A stretch of 35,108 nt of DNA from Prochlorococcus sp. AG-436-D21 (GTDB lineage Bacteria; Cyanobacteriota; Cyanobacteriia; PCC-6307; Cyanobiaceae), in NCBI GenBank assembly GCA_003212655.1, contig QCPF01000013.1, forward strand, positions 1-35,108. Reading direction: 5' to 3'. Each line of letters begins with the position of its first letter. Position 1 is the stretch's first letter. Both the position numbers and the translations under genes were made by a program. Below, piece by piece: positions 17,687 through 26,228 of the stretch. The notes beneath the pieces are model-generated. The model did not search any database. It was not told the DNA's origin and was given only the letters and a program-made list of their open reading frames with translations.

Positions 17687-18784
17687 CTAAGCTACTGTTT
17701 TTATATCATTAACAGCCATTGTATTAGCAGGATTGCTATTTAATGCTTTCATTGAATTAGAACTTACTTCAGTTCCTTCTGTTAATTTCTCTTTAACCAT
17801 AGATTCTACTTTATTCCTGATTTCTAAGTTTTGATCAAGCCAAATAATTGTATTATCTCTTCCTTGTCCAATATTTTCTCCTTCATAACTATACCAAGCA
17901 CCTCTCCTTATGATGATATTGGTCTCTTCTGCTAAATCTAATAAGCATCCTGTTGTACTAATACCTTTCCCAAAGAGAATATCAAATTCTGCAATTCTAA
18001 ATGGTGGTGCAACTTTGTTTTTTGCTACTTTCACTTTTGCTCTTATGCCATATTCCTCAGTACCTCTTTTAAGAGTTTGAATTCTTCTGATATCAAGTCT
18101 TACTGAGGCGTAAAATTTTAATGCATTACCTCCTGTGGTTGTTTCTGGATTGCCGTATGTAACGCCAATTTTTAGGCGTAATTGATTCAGGAATATTACC
18201 GTACATCCAGATTTGCCAATATTTCCTGTTATTTTCCTCATTGCTTGGCTCATGAGCCTTGCTTGGCTTCCAATTACGTGATCTCCCATCTCTCCTTCTA
18301 TCTCGGCTCTTGGGGTTAGTGCTGCGACCGAGTCAACAACTACAAGATCTACCGCACTCGATCTTATAAGTTGGTCAACTATTTCTAGAGCCATTTCACC
18401 AGTATCTGGCTGTGAAACTAACAAATTTTCAACATCAACACCTAAAGAGGCCGCATAAACTGGATCGAGTGCATGCTCAGCATCTACAAATGCAGCTACT
18501 CCTCCATTTTTTTGGACTTCCGCAATCGCGTGAAGCGTTAATGTAGTTTTTCCTGAACTTTCTGGTCCGTAAACTTCTACTACTCTTCCTTTTGGATAGC
18601 CTCCTCCTAATGCTAAATCTAAGGTGAGCGCTCCAGTAGATATTGTTTCTACCTTCATTCTTGAGGCGTCACCAAGTCTCATTATTGAACCTCGTCCAAA
18701 ATTTCTTTCTATTTGACCTAAGACAAGACTTAATGCCTTGTCTTTTTCTTTTGATTCAGTTTTTTTCTTTTCTTCAAGGCTCAT
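17687..18784 (-). CDS. recA: Recombinase A
   Basis: RecA forms ATP-dependent filaments on single-stranded DNA, drives strand exchange and triggers LexA self-cleavage. The 365-residue protein is complete. It has Walker [10 protein letters not shown] (73-81), [25 protein letters not shown] (Walker B), the L1/L2 DNA-binding loops around [20 protein letters not shown] and [28 protein letters not shown], and a variable C-terminal tail. The first 25 residues are Lys/Glu-rich. The upstream region has a perfect cyanobacterial SOS box next to a -10 element, so SOS induction is expected. It converges with the DUF2839 gene with only 2 bases between stop codons. It shares the window with recF, which helps load it, but not an operon. 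Confidence 0.99.
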   Translation of the reverse strand: MSLEEKKKTESKEKDKALSLVLGQIERNFGRGSIMRLGDASRMKVETISTGALTLDLALGGGYPKGRVVEVYGPESSGKTTLTLHAIAEVQKNGGVAAFVDAEHALDPVYAASLGVDVENLLVSQPDTGEMALEIVDQLIRSSAVDLVVVDSVAALTPRAEIEGEMGDHVIGSQARLMSQAMRKITGNIGKSGCTVIFLNQLRLKIGVTYGNPETTTGGNALKFYASVRLDIRRIQTLKRGTEEYGIRAKVKVAKNKVAPPFRIAEFDILFGKGISTTGCLLDLAEETNIIIRRGAWYSYEGENIGQGRDNTIIWLDQNLEIRNKVESMVKEKLTEGTEVSSNSMKALNSNPANTMAVNDIKTVA

Positions 18785-18863
18785 TGTTTGATTTATCGGT
18801 TAAAGTTCTTGTAATTATTCTAAATTTGGAAATTTTTATTTAAACCAAACTTCATAAATACAA

Positions 18864-18869
18864 ACTATA
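18864..18869 (-). promoter_or_regulatory. Predicted -10 element of recA
   Basis: Read on the minus strand, TATAGT lies immediately downstream of the LexA box and about 80 bases upstream of the recA ATG, predicting a leader of roughly 70 bases. No -35 consensus is present, which is common in this genus. Confidence 0.5.
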
Positions 18870-18882
18870 GTACATCTGTACT
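18869..18882 (-). promoter_or_regulatory. LexA (SOS) box upstream of recA
   Basis: AGTACAGATGTACT on the minus strand (AGTACATCTGTACT on the plus) matches the cyanobacterial LexA consensus RGTAC-N3-DGTWCB at every fixed position in both orientations. It touches the predicted -10 element of recA, so a bound LexA dimer would block RNA polymerase. Confidence 0.85.
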
Positions 18883-18896
18883 CTAGCTGATTATCT

Positions 18897-19673
18897 TTAA
18901 ATTGCAACTAATTCTCCAAGGTTTCCTAATTTCAATAATTTTATTTCGTTACTTAACTTATTTTTATCTGATTCTTTCAAATATCCCCAATCAGCTAGGA
19001 AGCATGGAATGTGAGAAGTTTCTGAATTTTGTTTAATATCGATTAGAGTTTTTTTTCTATCTTCTATAAAGCCTAAAATTTCATAAGTTCTTGTAAGTTT
19101 TTCAGCTATTTTAATTTTTGTTCCTGATTCATATCCAAAAATAAATTCTGGAAAAATATTTAATTGTTTAAGAATTTTTTCTGCAAATATTTTACCTTTA
19201 GTTGTTATAACTCCAGTTTTGATTCCTCTTTTGCTTAATTCTTTCATGAAATTTATAATTTCAAAAAAAGGTTTATGTAAATTTACCCACGATTTAAAAT
19301 CTTTATCAATTTGGTACTTGCGAGACTTATCTAACATTTTTTGTATATCTTCTGCTATCCAGGAATTTTCATTTAATATCCTCTGGCAATTTTGATGATA
19401 ATTATTAATGAAATCATCTTTATTATGACTTTTTAATGGATTTTCTGTTTTTATAATTTCGTGAACAATTAGAATCATTTCCCAACCATATTTAACCCAA
19501 GGCCTAATTTCTTTGAAAGAATTTGGTACTCCTTGATAAAGTTTTTGATCAATAGTGATGTTGGGTGAATTTAAATATCTTTCACAGGCCAGCAAGGAGC
19601 TATGCCAATATTCTTGCATTCCATCAACTATTACTCCATCAAAATCAAATAGAAAAATTTTTTGAGAAGACAC
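18897..19673 (-). CDS. HAD-superfamily hydrolase
   Basis: About 258-residue phosphatase/phosphoglycolate-phosphatase-like protein. Motif I is FDFDGVIVDG with the nucleophile and acid/base aspartates at about residues 10 and 12; motif II is the GVITTKGK threonine; motif III is the lysine of GTKIKIAEK; motif IV is GFIEDRKKTL. A long helical insertion (about 30-130) after motif I is a C1-type cap and could set the substrate. The start is GTG 19673; a TTG at 19676 is equally possible. It begins about 14 bases after the 3' end of tRNA-Gln on the same strand, so it is probably transcribed from the tRNA promoter. The substrate is unknown; 2-phosphoglycolate is one plausible guess. Confidence 0.85.
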   Translation of the reverse strand: MSSQKIFLFDFDGVIVDGMQEYWHSSLLACERYLNSPNITIDQKLYQGVPNSFKEIRPWVKYGWEMILIVHEIIKTENPLKSHNKDDFINNYHQNCQRILNENSWIAEDIQKMLDKSRKYQIDKDFKSWVNLHKPFFEIINFMKELSKRGIKTGVITTKGKIFAEKILKQLNIFPEFIFGYESGTKIKIAEKLTRTYEILGFIEDRKKTLIDIKQNSETSHIPCFLADWGYLKESDKNKLSNEIKLLKLGNLGELVAI

Positions 19674-19689
19674 CAATTGAATATTAGAA

Positions 19690-19761
19690 CTGGGCCGCTA
19701 GGATTCGAACCTAGGAATGTCGAGACCAAAACCCGATGCCTTACCACTTGGCGACGGCCCA
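19690..19761 (-). tRNA. tRNA-Gln (anticodon TTG)
   Basis: Minus-strand cloverleaf: acceptor TGGGCCG/CGGCCCA, D-arm with AAGTGGTAAGGC, anticodon stem TCGGG/CTCGA around loop TTTTGGT giving anticodon TTG (codon CAA, and CAG by wobble), and T-arm CCTAG-GTTCGAA-TCCTAG. The discriminator is G and CCA is not encoded. A TTAAAAT sequence about 12 bases upstream of the 5' end may be its -10. Cyanobacteria charge this tRNA through Glu-tRNA-Gln amidotransferase. Confidence 0.97.
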
Positions 19762-19853
19762 TTGAATTACTATTTTAATACATGAAAAGATTTTTTTCTA
19801 TCCAAAAAATACAAATTTTTTATAAACATGGCGCTAGTTTTGAAAAATAAAAA

Positions 19854-20861
19854 TTATTTGAATGAGGTCGATTTCCATGGCTCTAGAAATTTCTGAGCTT
19901 TTTTGATCGCCAAACCCATTATTTCAGGATACTCATAGAGCTTTTTGTTATTTTTGTGAGCAAATTCAATAAATGGCTGCATAATTTTTCTTGCAGCACT
20001 TCCAAATGCTATTCCATCTGGGAGATTGTTTGAATTCAACAATTCATAAGTTTTTTCATTTGTTCCTCCTGCTAATTGAATTAATCCTGGTGGAAGATCT
20101 GAACCGATTTTTTCAAACAACTTAACAGCATCTCTACTTGTTGTAGGAGCAAGATCTCCAGACATTGGCCTTCCATCTAGTTGCCAAATAAGGGGAACAT
20201 CTAGCTCATTCAGAATTTCATATCTTGCCCAAAGAGCTTTCAAAAGATCTTCGGGCTCTTGGGCTTTTTTGAAAGATTGATTTAATCCACAACTAATAGA
20301 TATCTTGTCTAATTTTATTCCAGAACTTTTAAGGATACTTACAACTTTTGTAAAAGAATCTAAGCGATTGATTTCTGTATGAATTTCTACCGCATTAGGC
20401 CTTATTTTTTGAAGTGTTGATGCTAAATCATTTTTTGACAAATTATATTGATATTCACTTATTAGATTTAGAGGACAACTATTTAAACATCTTCCACATC
20501 CATAACATTTACTCTCTTTGATTCCGAAATTATCAATTGCAAAGGTGGGGCATACTTTTTCGCATGGTCTTGGACAACTAGGGGGACATTTTAAAGGATC
20601 AAATTTTGCTTTTCGGAAGTGGATATCATTACCATCACTAATACTTATCATTATTCCAGGGGAGTTTTTAAAGACTTTTTTTGCCCAATCGATTCCTTTT
20701 TTTGCTGCATAAACTATAGATTCTTCTGCTGCAACATCTATGTAGTCGACACCAGCAGCAGTAAAAATTGCACATAAATCTTCTATGGCAACAATATCTT
20801 CATTACTGGCACCACAAATTAACTTAATCCATTTATCTTTTTTATTCTTGGTTTTAATCAA
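19854..20861 (-). CDS. ldpA: LdpA, iron-sulfur protein modulating the circadian clock
   Basis: In Synechococcus elongatus LdpA senses redox state and adjusts circadian period according to light intensity; it co-purifies with clock components. The 335-residue protein has two cysteine clusters like a 2[4Fe-4S] ferredoxin domain: Cys92, 96, 100 and 104 (CPPSCPRPCEKVCP) and Cys119, 122, 125 and 129 (CYGCGRCLNSCP). The flanking N-terminal part (GASNEDIVAIEDLCAIFTAAGVDYIDVAA) and C-terminal part (VPLIWQLDGRPMSGDLAPTTSRDAV, GLIQLAGGTN, GIAFGSAARK) look like a TIM-barrel. It starts 5 bases after the ndhN stop, so the two are an operon, as in other cyanobacteria. ATG 20861 is the only reasonable start. 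Confidence 0.93.
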   Translation of the reverse strand: MIKTKNKKDKWIKLICGASNEDIVAIEDLCAIFTAAGVDYIDVAAEESIVYAAKKGIDWAKKVFKNSPGIMISISDGNDIHFRKAKFDPLKCPPSCPRPCEKVCPTFAIDNFGIKESKCYGCGRCLNSCPLNLISEYQYNLSKNDLASTLQKIRPNAVEIHTEINRLDSFTKVVSILKSSGIKLDKISISCGLNQSFKKAQEPEDLLKALWARYEILNELDVPLIWQLDGRPMSGDLAPTTSRDAVKLFEKIGSDLPPGLIQLAGGTNEKTYELLNSNNLPDGIAFGSAARKIMQPFIEFAHKNNKKLYEYPEIMGLAIKKAQKFLEPWKSTSFK

Positions 20862-20866
20862 ACAAT

Positions 20867-21343
20867 TTAACTTTCAAATTCATCCAAAATATAATTACTT
20901 AATGGTTTCCATTCAAGTTTTCTTGAACCCCCCATTTCAACAACTATTGTTAGTTTATTATCGTTAGTGCAAATCTCTATTAAGCTCTCTAATTCAGATT
21001 GAGATAATACTTGACCTTCTAATAACCAAAGTAATTTATTTTTATCATTTTCATTAAATAACTCAGAAGCCTGTGGGATTACTTGTTGAACTTCCCCAAG
21101 CGCTCCGTTTCTTCCTACACTTTGATGACCAAGGTGAGGTGGTCTAACGCCATGCAATTTGAGCAAGAAAACTTCTGGATCTCCAAGCCCTCTTGCTGAA
21201 GTTATAAAAGTTTTAAAGCCTTTGGCCCTCATTCTTCTCAAAAGACGAGTTTCATAACCACCTTCAAGAGGAGCAAATATTGCGAGACATTTGTTAGTTT
21301 TTAAATCGTTATGAAACTTTTTCCCTGAGAGAAGTAATGGCAT
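20867..21343 (-). CDS. ndhN: NAD(P)H-quinone oxidoreductase subunit N
   Basis: NdhN is a cytoplasmic-side subunit of the NDH-1 complex that passes electrons from ferredoxin to plastoquinone in cyclic and respiratory electron flow; it exists only in oxygenic phototrophs. The 158-residue length is normal. Family segments are the N-terminal [10 protein letters not shown], the [18 protein letters not shown] region, [27 protein letters not shown] and the C-terminal [19 protein letters not shown]. No membrane helix is present. A Shine-Dalgarno-like AAGGAA precedes the ATG. ldpA follows after 5 bases; physically linking an electron-transport subunit to a redox-sensing clock-input protein fits a shared redox theme. 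Confidence 0.96.
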   Translation of the reverse strand: MPLLLSGKKFHNDLKTNKCLAIFAPLEGGYETRLLRRMRAKGFKTFITSARGLGDPEVFLLKLHGVRPPHLGHQSVGRNGALGEVQQVIPQASELFNENDKNKLLWLLEGQVLSQSELESLIEICTNDNKLTIVVEMGGSRKLEWKPLSNYILDEFES

Positions 21344-21622
21344 AAAAATTTCCTTTATTTCTATTTTATTTTATTTTATGGTACTTGATGATGTACAATT
21401 GTAACTCAGTGAATTTTTAAGCTCGCAAGCTAGCCGAGCCTCTGAAAATTTCACATTTTTTAGCGTTTCGTTAAAAAACTCAGGTGGGTTTATCCCGAGA
21501 GAAACTATCTATTATTTCAGATAAGTCTCGACCTTACTAATTGTTTTTTTATTAACTTCACCTCAATAACTGAAGGGTTTAGATAATTGAAAAATTATTA
21601 CGAGCTAGCCTAATTTAGTCTT
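21344..21622 (+). promoter_or_regulatory. Leader/promoter region of the ribosomal protein operon
   Basis: A 279-base divergent gap between ndhN and rplC. TACAAT at 21394-21399 is a candidate -10 for the operon, giving a leader of about 215 bases. The leader contains GCTCG (21421) pairing with CGAGC (21435), a two-part hairpin at 21496-21530, and a copy of AGCTAGCC at both 21428-21435 and 21603-21610, the second just before the rplC start. Such structure fits autogenous control, by L4 in E. coli, but the resemblance to the known S10 leader is not established. Confidence 0.5.
21496..21530 (+). other. Predicted two-segment RNA hairpin in the rplC leader
   Basis: CGAGA (21496-21500) pairs with TCTCG (21526-21530) and the inner TATCT (21506-21510) pairs with AGATA (21519-21523), separated by an asymmetric internal loop (GAAAC against AG) and an 8-base apical loop. 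No T-run follows, so it is not a simple terminator. It may be a protein-binding or attenuation element. Confidence 0.45.
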
Positions 21623-22276
21623 ATGTCTATCGGAATTTTAGGAAAGAAATTGGGCATGTCCCAACTTTTCGATGATAAAGGTAATTCGGTACCAGTTACT
21701 CTTATAGAAGCTGGTCCGTGCCGTGTCACTCAATTGAAAACAACTGCTTTGGATGGTTATACCGCCGTTCAGATAGGTTATGGCTTGTCCAAAGAGAAGC
21801 ATTTAAGCAAACCTGAAAAGGGACACTTATTGAAATCAGGTGAAGAACTTTTAAAGCATTTAAAAGAGTATAGGGTTGAAGAAACTTCATCTTATGAAAT
21901 CGGAAAACAAATAACTGTAAAAAACTTTGAGGTTGGTCAAAAAGTTGATATCAGTGGCAAATCTATGGGTAGAGGTTTTGCAGGTTACCAGAAAAGACAT
22001 GGTTTTAGCAGAGGTCCTATGAGTCATGGTTCAAAAAATCATAGAGCACCAGGATCTACAGGAGCAGGAACAACTCCGGGTAGAATTTATCCAGGGAAAA
22101 GAATGGCAGGAAGATATGGAGGAAAACAAATAACTACCAAAGGATTGTTAGTTCTAAAAATTGATGATCAGAAGAATTTGCTTGTAGTAAAGGGTTCTGT
22201 TCCAGGTAAGCCCGGCTCAATTGTCAACATTAAGCCAAATAATGTTGTGGGCAAAAAAGGAGGTGAAAAATCATGA
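21623..22276 (+). CDS. rplC: 50S ribosomal protein L3
   Basis: L3 is an early-assembling 23S rRNA-binding protein near the peptidyl transferase centre. The 217-residue protein starts [16 protein letters not shown] and has the long loop [31 protein letters not shown] that reaches into the catalytic core, followed by [22 protein letters not shown]. It is the first gene of the operon; rpsJ (S10), first in E. coli, is missing here as is usual in cyanobacteria, where it lies in the str operon. Its last codons (KKGGEKS) carry a complete 10-base Shine-Dalgarno AAGGAGGTGA for rplD, and the stop overlaps the rplD start as ATGA. Confidence 0.99.
   Translation: MSIGILGKKLGMSQLFDDKGNSVPVTLIEAGPCRVTQLKTTALDGYTAVQIGYGLSKEKHLSKPEKGHLLKSGEELLKHLKEYRVEETSSYEIGKQITVKNFEVGQKVDISGKSMGRGFAGYQKRHGFSRGPMSHGSKNHRAPGSTGAGTTPGRIYPGKRMAGRYGGKQITTKGLLVLKIDDQKNLLVVKGSVPGKPGSIVNIKPNNVVGKKGGEKS
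22257..22266 (+). promoter_or_regulatory. Full-length Shine-Dalgarno for rplD inside rplC
   Basis: AAGGAGGTGA is complementary to the 10-base anti-Shine-Dalgarno consensus and lies 6 bases before ATG 22273. It encodes part of the L3 C-terminus, so the end of rplC doubles as the ribosome binding site of rplD. Confidence 0.8.
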
Positions 22277-22905
22277 CAACACTTGAAACTTTAAAGTGGG
22301 ATGGTAAAAAATCAGGCAAAGTTACTCTTGATTTAGCAGTTGCTAAAGAAACTTCTTCGGCAGACTTAATCCATAGAGCAGTCCTTAGACAGCTAGCAAA
22401 TAAAAGACAAGGGACAGCATCAACTTTGACAAGATCTGAAGTGCGCGGGGGCGGTAGAAAGCCATACAAACAAAAAGGTACAGGAAGAGCTCGTCAAGGA
22501 TCAATAAGGACACCCTTAAGACCTGGTGGCGGAATTATTTTTGGACCAAAGCCACGTTCTTACAATCTTGATATGAATCGTAAGGAACGTAGATTAGCTC
22601 TTAGAACAGCTCTTATGTCCAGGGTATCTGATATGAAGGCTGTTGAAGATTTTGGATCTACTTTAAAGCAGCCTAAAACAAGTGATATCATCAATGGCCT
22701 TGCTCGATTAGGTATACAAAAAACTGAAAAAGTTTTGGTTATTCTTGATAGCCCTTCCGATATTATAAAAAAATCCATTAATAATATCGAGAAAGTAAAA
22801 TTAATCGCCGCCGATCAATTAAATGTATTTGATATTCTCAATGCCAATAAATTGGTAATAGGTCAATCAGCGATAGATAAAATTCAGGAGGTTTATGCAT
22901 CATGA
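22273..22905 (+). CDS. rplD: 50S ribosomal protein L4
   Basis: L4 binds 23S rRNA domain I and lines the nascent-peptide exit tunnel. In E. coli it also represses its own operon at transcription and translation. The 210-residue protein has the tunnel loop [34 protein letters not shown] with conserved basic and glycine residues and the following [14 protein letters not shown]. The start overlaps rplC by 4 bases. The C-terminal IQEVYAS is encoded by the CAGGAGGTTT Shine-Dalgarno region of rplW, and the stop overlaps the rplW start. Confidence 0.99.
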   Translation: MTTLETLKWDGKKSGKVTLDLAVAKETSSADLIHRAVLRQLANKRQGTASTLTRSEVRGGGRKPYKQKGTGRARQGSIRTPLRPGGGIIFGPKPRSYNLDMNRKERRLALRTALMSRVSDMKAVEDFGSTLKQPKTSDIINGLARLGIQKTEKVLVILDSPSDIIKKSINNIEKVKLIAADQLNVFDILNANKLVIGQSAIDKIQEVYAS

Positions 22906-23204
22906 GTAAATTATTCGATTCTCGTTTAGCCGATGTAATACGAAAGCCAGTTATTACTGAAAAAGCTACAAATGCACTAGATCTTAATCAATATACTTTC
23001 GAAGTAGATCATAGAGCGGCTAAACCAGAAATAAAGGCAGCTATTGAAGCCTTGTTCAGTGTTAAAGTCATAGGAGTTAACACTATGAATCCTCCAAGGA
23101 GAACAAGAAGAGTCGGGAAATTTTCCGGTAAACGTTCTCAGGTCAAGAAGGCAATTGTACGTCTTGCTGAAGGAGACAAAATCCAACTATTTCCAGAATC
23201 TTAA
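22902..23204 (+). CDS. rplW: 50S ribosomal protein L23
   Basis: L23 sits at the polypeptide exit and is the docking site for trigger factor and SRP. It has 100 residues, the normal bacterial length. Landmarks are [34 protein letters not shown] and the basic loop [24 protein letters not shown]. The start overlaps rplD (ATGA) behind a strong AGGAGG. rplB follows after 12 bases, with AAGGAG in the gap. Confidence 0.98.
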   Translation: MSKLFDSRLADVIRKPVITEKATNALDLNQYTFEVDHRAAKPEIKAAIEALFSVKVIGVNTMNPPRRTRRVGKFSGKRSQVKKAIVRLAEGDKIQLFPES

Positions 23205-23216
23205 GGAGTTTTAATC

Positions 23217-24080
23217 ATGGCAATACGTAAATTTAAACCTTATACACCTGGCACTAGGCAGAGAGTAGTTACTGACTTTAGTGAAATCACAAGTGCAAAA
23301 CCTGAAAGATCACTAATAGTTTCAAAACATAGAGTTAAAGGCAGGAATAATCGTGGAGTTATCACTTGTCGTCATCGTGGAGGTGGTCACAAAAGGCAAT
23401 ATAGATTGGTCGACTTTAGAAGAGATAAACGAAATATCAACGCTAAAGTTGCAGCTATACACTACGATCCTCATAGAAATGCAAGGTTGGCACTCTTATT
23501 TTACGAAGATGGAGAGAAAAGATACATTATCGCTCCAGCAGGAGTAAAAGTCGGACAAAATGTCATTTCTGGAGAAAGTGTTCCAATTGAAGATGGAAAT
23601 GCGATGCCGCTTTCTGTTATGCCATTAGGATCTAGTGTTCATTGTGTTGAGTTATACGCAGGTAGGGGTGCTCAAATGGTTAGATCCGCAGGAGCTAGTG
23701 CTCAAGTTATGGCAAAAGAGGGAGATTATGTTGCTTTAAAACTCCCATCTACTGAGGTAAGACTTGTAAGAAAAGAATGCTACGCAACTCTTGGTGAAGT
23801 AGGTAATTCTGAAATAAGAAATACTAGCTTAGGTAAAGCAGGAAGAAGAAGATGGCTTGGAAGAAGGCCTCAAGTAAGAGGTAGTGTAATGAACCCATGT
23901 GATCATCCACATGGAGGAGGAGAGGGAAAAGCACCAATTGGTAGAGCAGGACCAGTTACTCCATGGGGTAAACCAGCTCTTGGATTAAAGACACGTAAAA
24001 AGAACAAACCAAGTAATAAATTAGTTGTTCGAAGACGCCGTCGCGTTTCTAAGAGGAGTAGAGGAGGAAGAGACTCTTGA
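23217..24080 (+). CDS. rplB: 50S ribosomal protein L2
   Basis: L2 is essential for subunit association and peptidyl transferase activity. The 287-residue protein has the [20 protein letters not shown]-terminal segment and the highly conserved [20 protein letters not shown] stretch with the functionally important histidine (E. coli His229 equivalent), then [17 protein letters not shown] and an Arg-rich tail ([13 protein letters not shown]). rpsS starts 37 bases after the stop without a visible Shine-Dalgarno. Confidence 0.99.
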
Positions 24081-24117
24081 TTACTTCATTTATTATTTCA
24101 ATTTCTATTACATAATC

Positions 24118-24396
24118 ATGGGACGTTCACTAAAAAAAGGACCTTTTATAGCAGATAGCCTGCTCAAGAAGGTAGAAAAACAAAATACTGATAATGACAA
24201 GTCTGTTATCAAAACTTGGTCGAGATCCTCTACGATTTTACCTTTAATGATTGGTCACACAATCGCCGTACATAATGGCAAGACTCACATTCCAGTATTT
24301 ATTACTGAACAAATGATTGGTCATAAACTTGGTGAATTTGCTCCTACACGCACTTACCGAGGTCATATAAGAGATAAGAAAGGAGCAAAATCATGA
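24118..24396 (+). CDS. rpsS: 30S ribosomal protein S19
   Basis: S19 lies at the head of the 30S subunit with S13 and contacts the A-site tRNA region. I start it at ATG 24118 ([10 protein letters not shown]), giving 92 residues; the frame is open upstream into rplB but that extension has no family similarity. Conserved parts are [31 protein letters not shown] and [16 protein letters not shown]. The C-terminal KKGAKS is encoded by the AAAGGAGC ribosome-binding region of rplV, and stop and start overlap as ATGA. Confidence 0.98.
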
Positions 24397-24779
24397 CAAA
24401 ATCACCTGAAACAACAAAAACAGCAATTGCTCATGGAAATTACGTCCGTGGATCAGCCTCTAAAGTGAGAAGAGTTTTGGATCAGATAAGGGGTAGGTCT
24501 TATAGAGATGCATTGATTATGTTGGAATTTATGCCTTACAGATCTACAGACCCCATCACTAAAGTTCTAAGATCTGCAGTTGCCAATGCAGAACATAATT
24601 TTGGAATGGATCCATCCACCTTAGTTATTTCCTCTGCATGGGCTAATAGTGGTCCAGTAATGAAAAGGTATAGGCCCAGAGCTCAAGGTCGAGCTTTTTC
24701 AATAAAAAAACAGACTTGCCACATCAGTATTTCTGTTGAGTCTGCTCCTACTCAAACTAACGCGGAGGTACAAAACTAA
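24393..24779 (+). CDS. rplV: 50S ribosomal protein L22
   Basis: L22 contacts all 23S rRNA domains and its beta-hairpin lines the exit tunnel (macrolide and stalling-peptide site). It has 128 residues. It contains [34 protein letters not shown] and the tunnel loop [27 protein letters not shown]. The C-terminal [14 protein letters not shown] is longer than in E. coli. The last base of its stop is the first base of the rpsC ATG (TAATG junction). Confidence 0.98.
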
Positions 24780-25510
24780 TGGGACATAAAATACATCCTT
24801 CTGGACTAAGATTAGGAATTACTCAAGAGCATCGCTCTAAGTGGTTTGCTACTTCTAAAACATATCCAATTCTTCTCCAAGAAGATTTTAAAATTCGTAA
24901 CTTCATACAAAAAAAATATGGAGCAGCAGGAATTAGCGATGTTTTAATAGCTAGAAAAGCTGACCAACTGGAACTTGAATTAAAAACAGCCAGACCAGGA
25001 GTTATAGTTGGAAGACAAGGAAGTGGAATTGAAGAATTAAGATCTGGCATTCAAAAAACTATAGGGGATAGAACAAGGCAAGTCAGAATAAACGTAGTAG
25101 AAGTTGAACGCGTAGATGCTGATGCCTTTTTACTAGCTGAATATATTGCGCAACAACTTGAAAAAAGAGTCGCCTTTAGAAGAACTATAAGGATGGCCTT
25201 ACAAAGGGCTCAAAGGGCTGGAGTCTTAGGTCTTAAAATTCAAGTAGGGGGAAGGTTGAATGGTGCTGAAATAGCTAGAACTGAATGGACTAGAGAAGGT
25301 AGAGTTCCATTACATACATTGAGAGCTGAAATTGACTATGCAACACGTGAAGCTAATACAACTTACGGTGTTCTAGGCATTAAAGTTTGGGTTTTCAAAG
25401 GTGAAGTTCTCCCTAAAGAAGAACAAACTATCCCTGTGGGTGGGAGCCCTAAGCGGAAAGCTAGTAGAAGACCTCAGCAATTTGAGGATCGTTCAAATGA
25501 GAATTCATAG
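24779..25510 (+). CDS. rpsC: 30S ribosomal protein S3
   Basis: S3 forms part of the mRNA entry channel and has helicase-related function with S4 and S5. The 243-residue protein has the N-terminal [24 protein letters not shown], the KH domain with [17 protein letters not shown] (the GxxG loop is GRQG) and the C-terminal domain with [27 protein letters not shown]. The tail [23 protein letters not shown] is basic and low-complexity. rplP starts 11 bases later behind GGAGGT. Confidence 0.99.
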   Translation: MGHKIHPSGLRLGITQEHRSKWFATSKTYPILLQEDFKIRNFIQKKYGAAGISDVLIARKADQLELELKTARPGVIVGRQGSGIEELRSGIQKTIGDRTRQVRINVVEVERVDADAFLLAEYIAQQLEKRVAFRRTIRMALQRAQRAGVLGLKIQVGGRLNGAEIARTEWTREGRVPLHTLRAEIDYATREANTTYGVLGIKVWVFKGEVLPKEEQTIPVGGSPKRKASRRPQQFEDRSNENS

Positions 25511-25521
25511 GAGGTATAAAA

Positions 25522-26004
25522 ATGCTTAGTCCAAAACGTACTAAATTCCGTAAACAACATAGAGGCAGAATGAGGGGTGTAGCCTCAAAAGGTAATACTA
25601 TTGCATTCGGTCAATTTGCTCTCCAAGCTCAAGACTGTGGCTGGGTAACTGCACGTCAGATTGAAGCAAGCAGAAGAGCTATGACCAGATATATCAAACG
25701 TGGTGGTCAAATCTGGATAAGAATATTTCCTGATAAACCCGTAACGATGAGACCTGCCGAAACCAGAATGGGTTCTGGTAAAGGTAATCCAGAGTTTTGG
25801 GTCGCAGTTGTAAAACCTGGAAGAATACTTTTTGAAATGGGTGGTGAGGATATCACTGAGGAAACTGCAAAGGAAGCTATGCGTCTGGCTCAATACAAAC
25901 TTCCTGTAAAAACTAAATTCATCTCCATTGATAAAAATCTAGAAAATTCGCCCCAAGAAAAGAAAGATATTACTAAAAAATCTCAAGAGGAGGTTAAAAA
26001 ATGA
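25522..26004 (+). CDS. rplP: 50S ribosomal protein L16
   Basis: L16 organises the A-site tRNA elbow region of the 50S subunit. The protein has 160 residues, about 20 more than the E. coli protein (136) because of a Lys/Glu-rich C-terminal tail (residues about 138-160). Landmarks are [50 protein letters not shown] and [24 protein letters not shown]. The last residues EEVKK are encoded by the AGGAGGTTAAAAAATGA element that forms the rpmC ribosome binding site and start. Confidence 0.98.
   Translation: MLSPKRTKFRKQHRGRMRGVASKGNTIAFGQFALQAQDCGWVTARQIEASRRAMTRYIKRGGQIWIRIFPDKPVTMRPAETRMGSGKGNPEFWVAVVKPGRILFEMGGEDITEETAKEAMRLAQYKLPVKTKFISIDKNLENSPQEKKDITKKSQEEVKK
25988..26004 (+). promoter_or_regulatory. 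Ribosome binding site and start of rpmC (first copy of a 17-base repeat)
   Basis: AGGAGGTTAAAAAATGA: Shine-Dalgarno, 7-base A-rich spacer and overlapping stop/start ATGA. The identical 17 bases occur before rplN at 26479-26495. Confidence 0.75.
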
Positions 26005-26219
26005 AAAACACAGAGTCTCTTAAAGAATTTAAAAAATTAAATTCTGATCAAATTACCGAAAAGATTGACCAATTAAGAAAAGATCTTTTTGACTTGAGAT
26101 TCAAGCAAGCTACGAGACAGCTTAATGAAACTCATAAATTTAAAATCATCAAGAAACAAGTTGCGCAATTACTCACTCTCAGTAAGAGTCAATCTGCTTC
26201 TAAAACTACTTCTGATTAA
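26001..26219 (+). CDS. rpmC: 50S ribosomal protein L29
   Basis: L29 is a small helical-hairpin protein next to L23 at the exit site. It has 72 residues: two helices with the family motif [35 protein letters not shown], and a short Ser/Lys-rich C-terminal tail. Translation is coupled to rplP through a 4-base overlap. rpsQ begins 9 bases after the stop without an obvious Shine-Dalgarno. Confidence 0.97.
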   Translation: MKNTESLKEFKKLNSDQITEKIDQLRKDLFDLRFKQATRQLNETHKFKIIKKQVAQLLTLSKSQSASKTTSD

Positions 26220-26228
26220 TTATTAGTT

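Noticed and set aside
21382..21397. GTAC...GTAC pair near the rplC promoter as a LexA or NtcA site
   Set aside because: The spacing (8 bases between GTAC halves, N10 between GTA and TAC) fits neither RGTAC-N3-DGTWC nor GTA-N8-TAC.
24025..24117. N-terminal extension of rpsS back into rplB
   Set aside because: The extra 31 residues have no S19 similarity; ATG 24118 gives the standard [10 protein letters not shown] start.
25585..25893. 102-codon open frame antisense to rplP
   Set aside because: Shadow of the L16 gene; no recognisable family features and no ribosome binding site.
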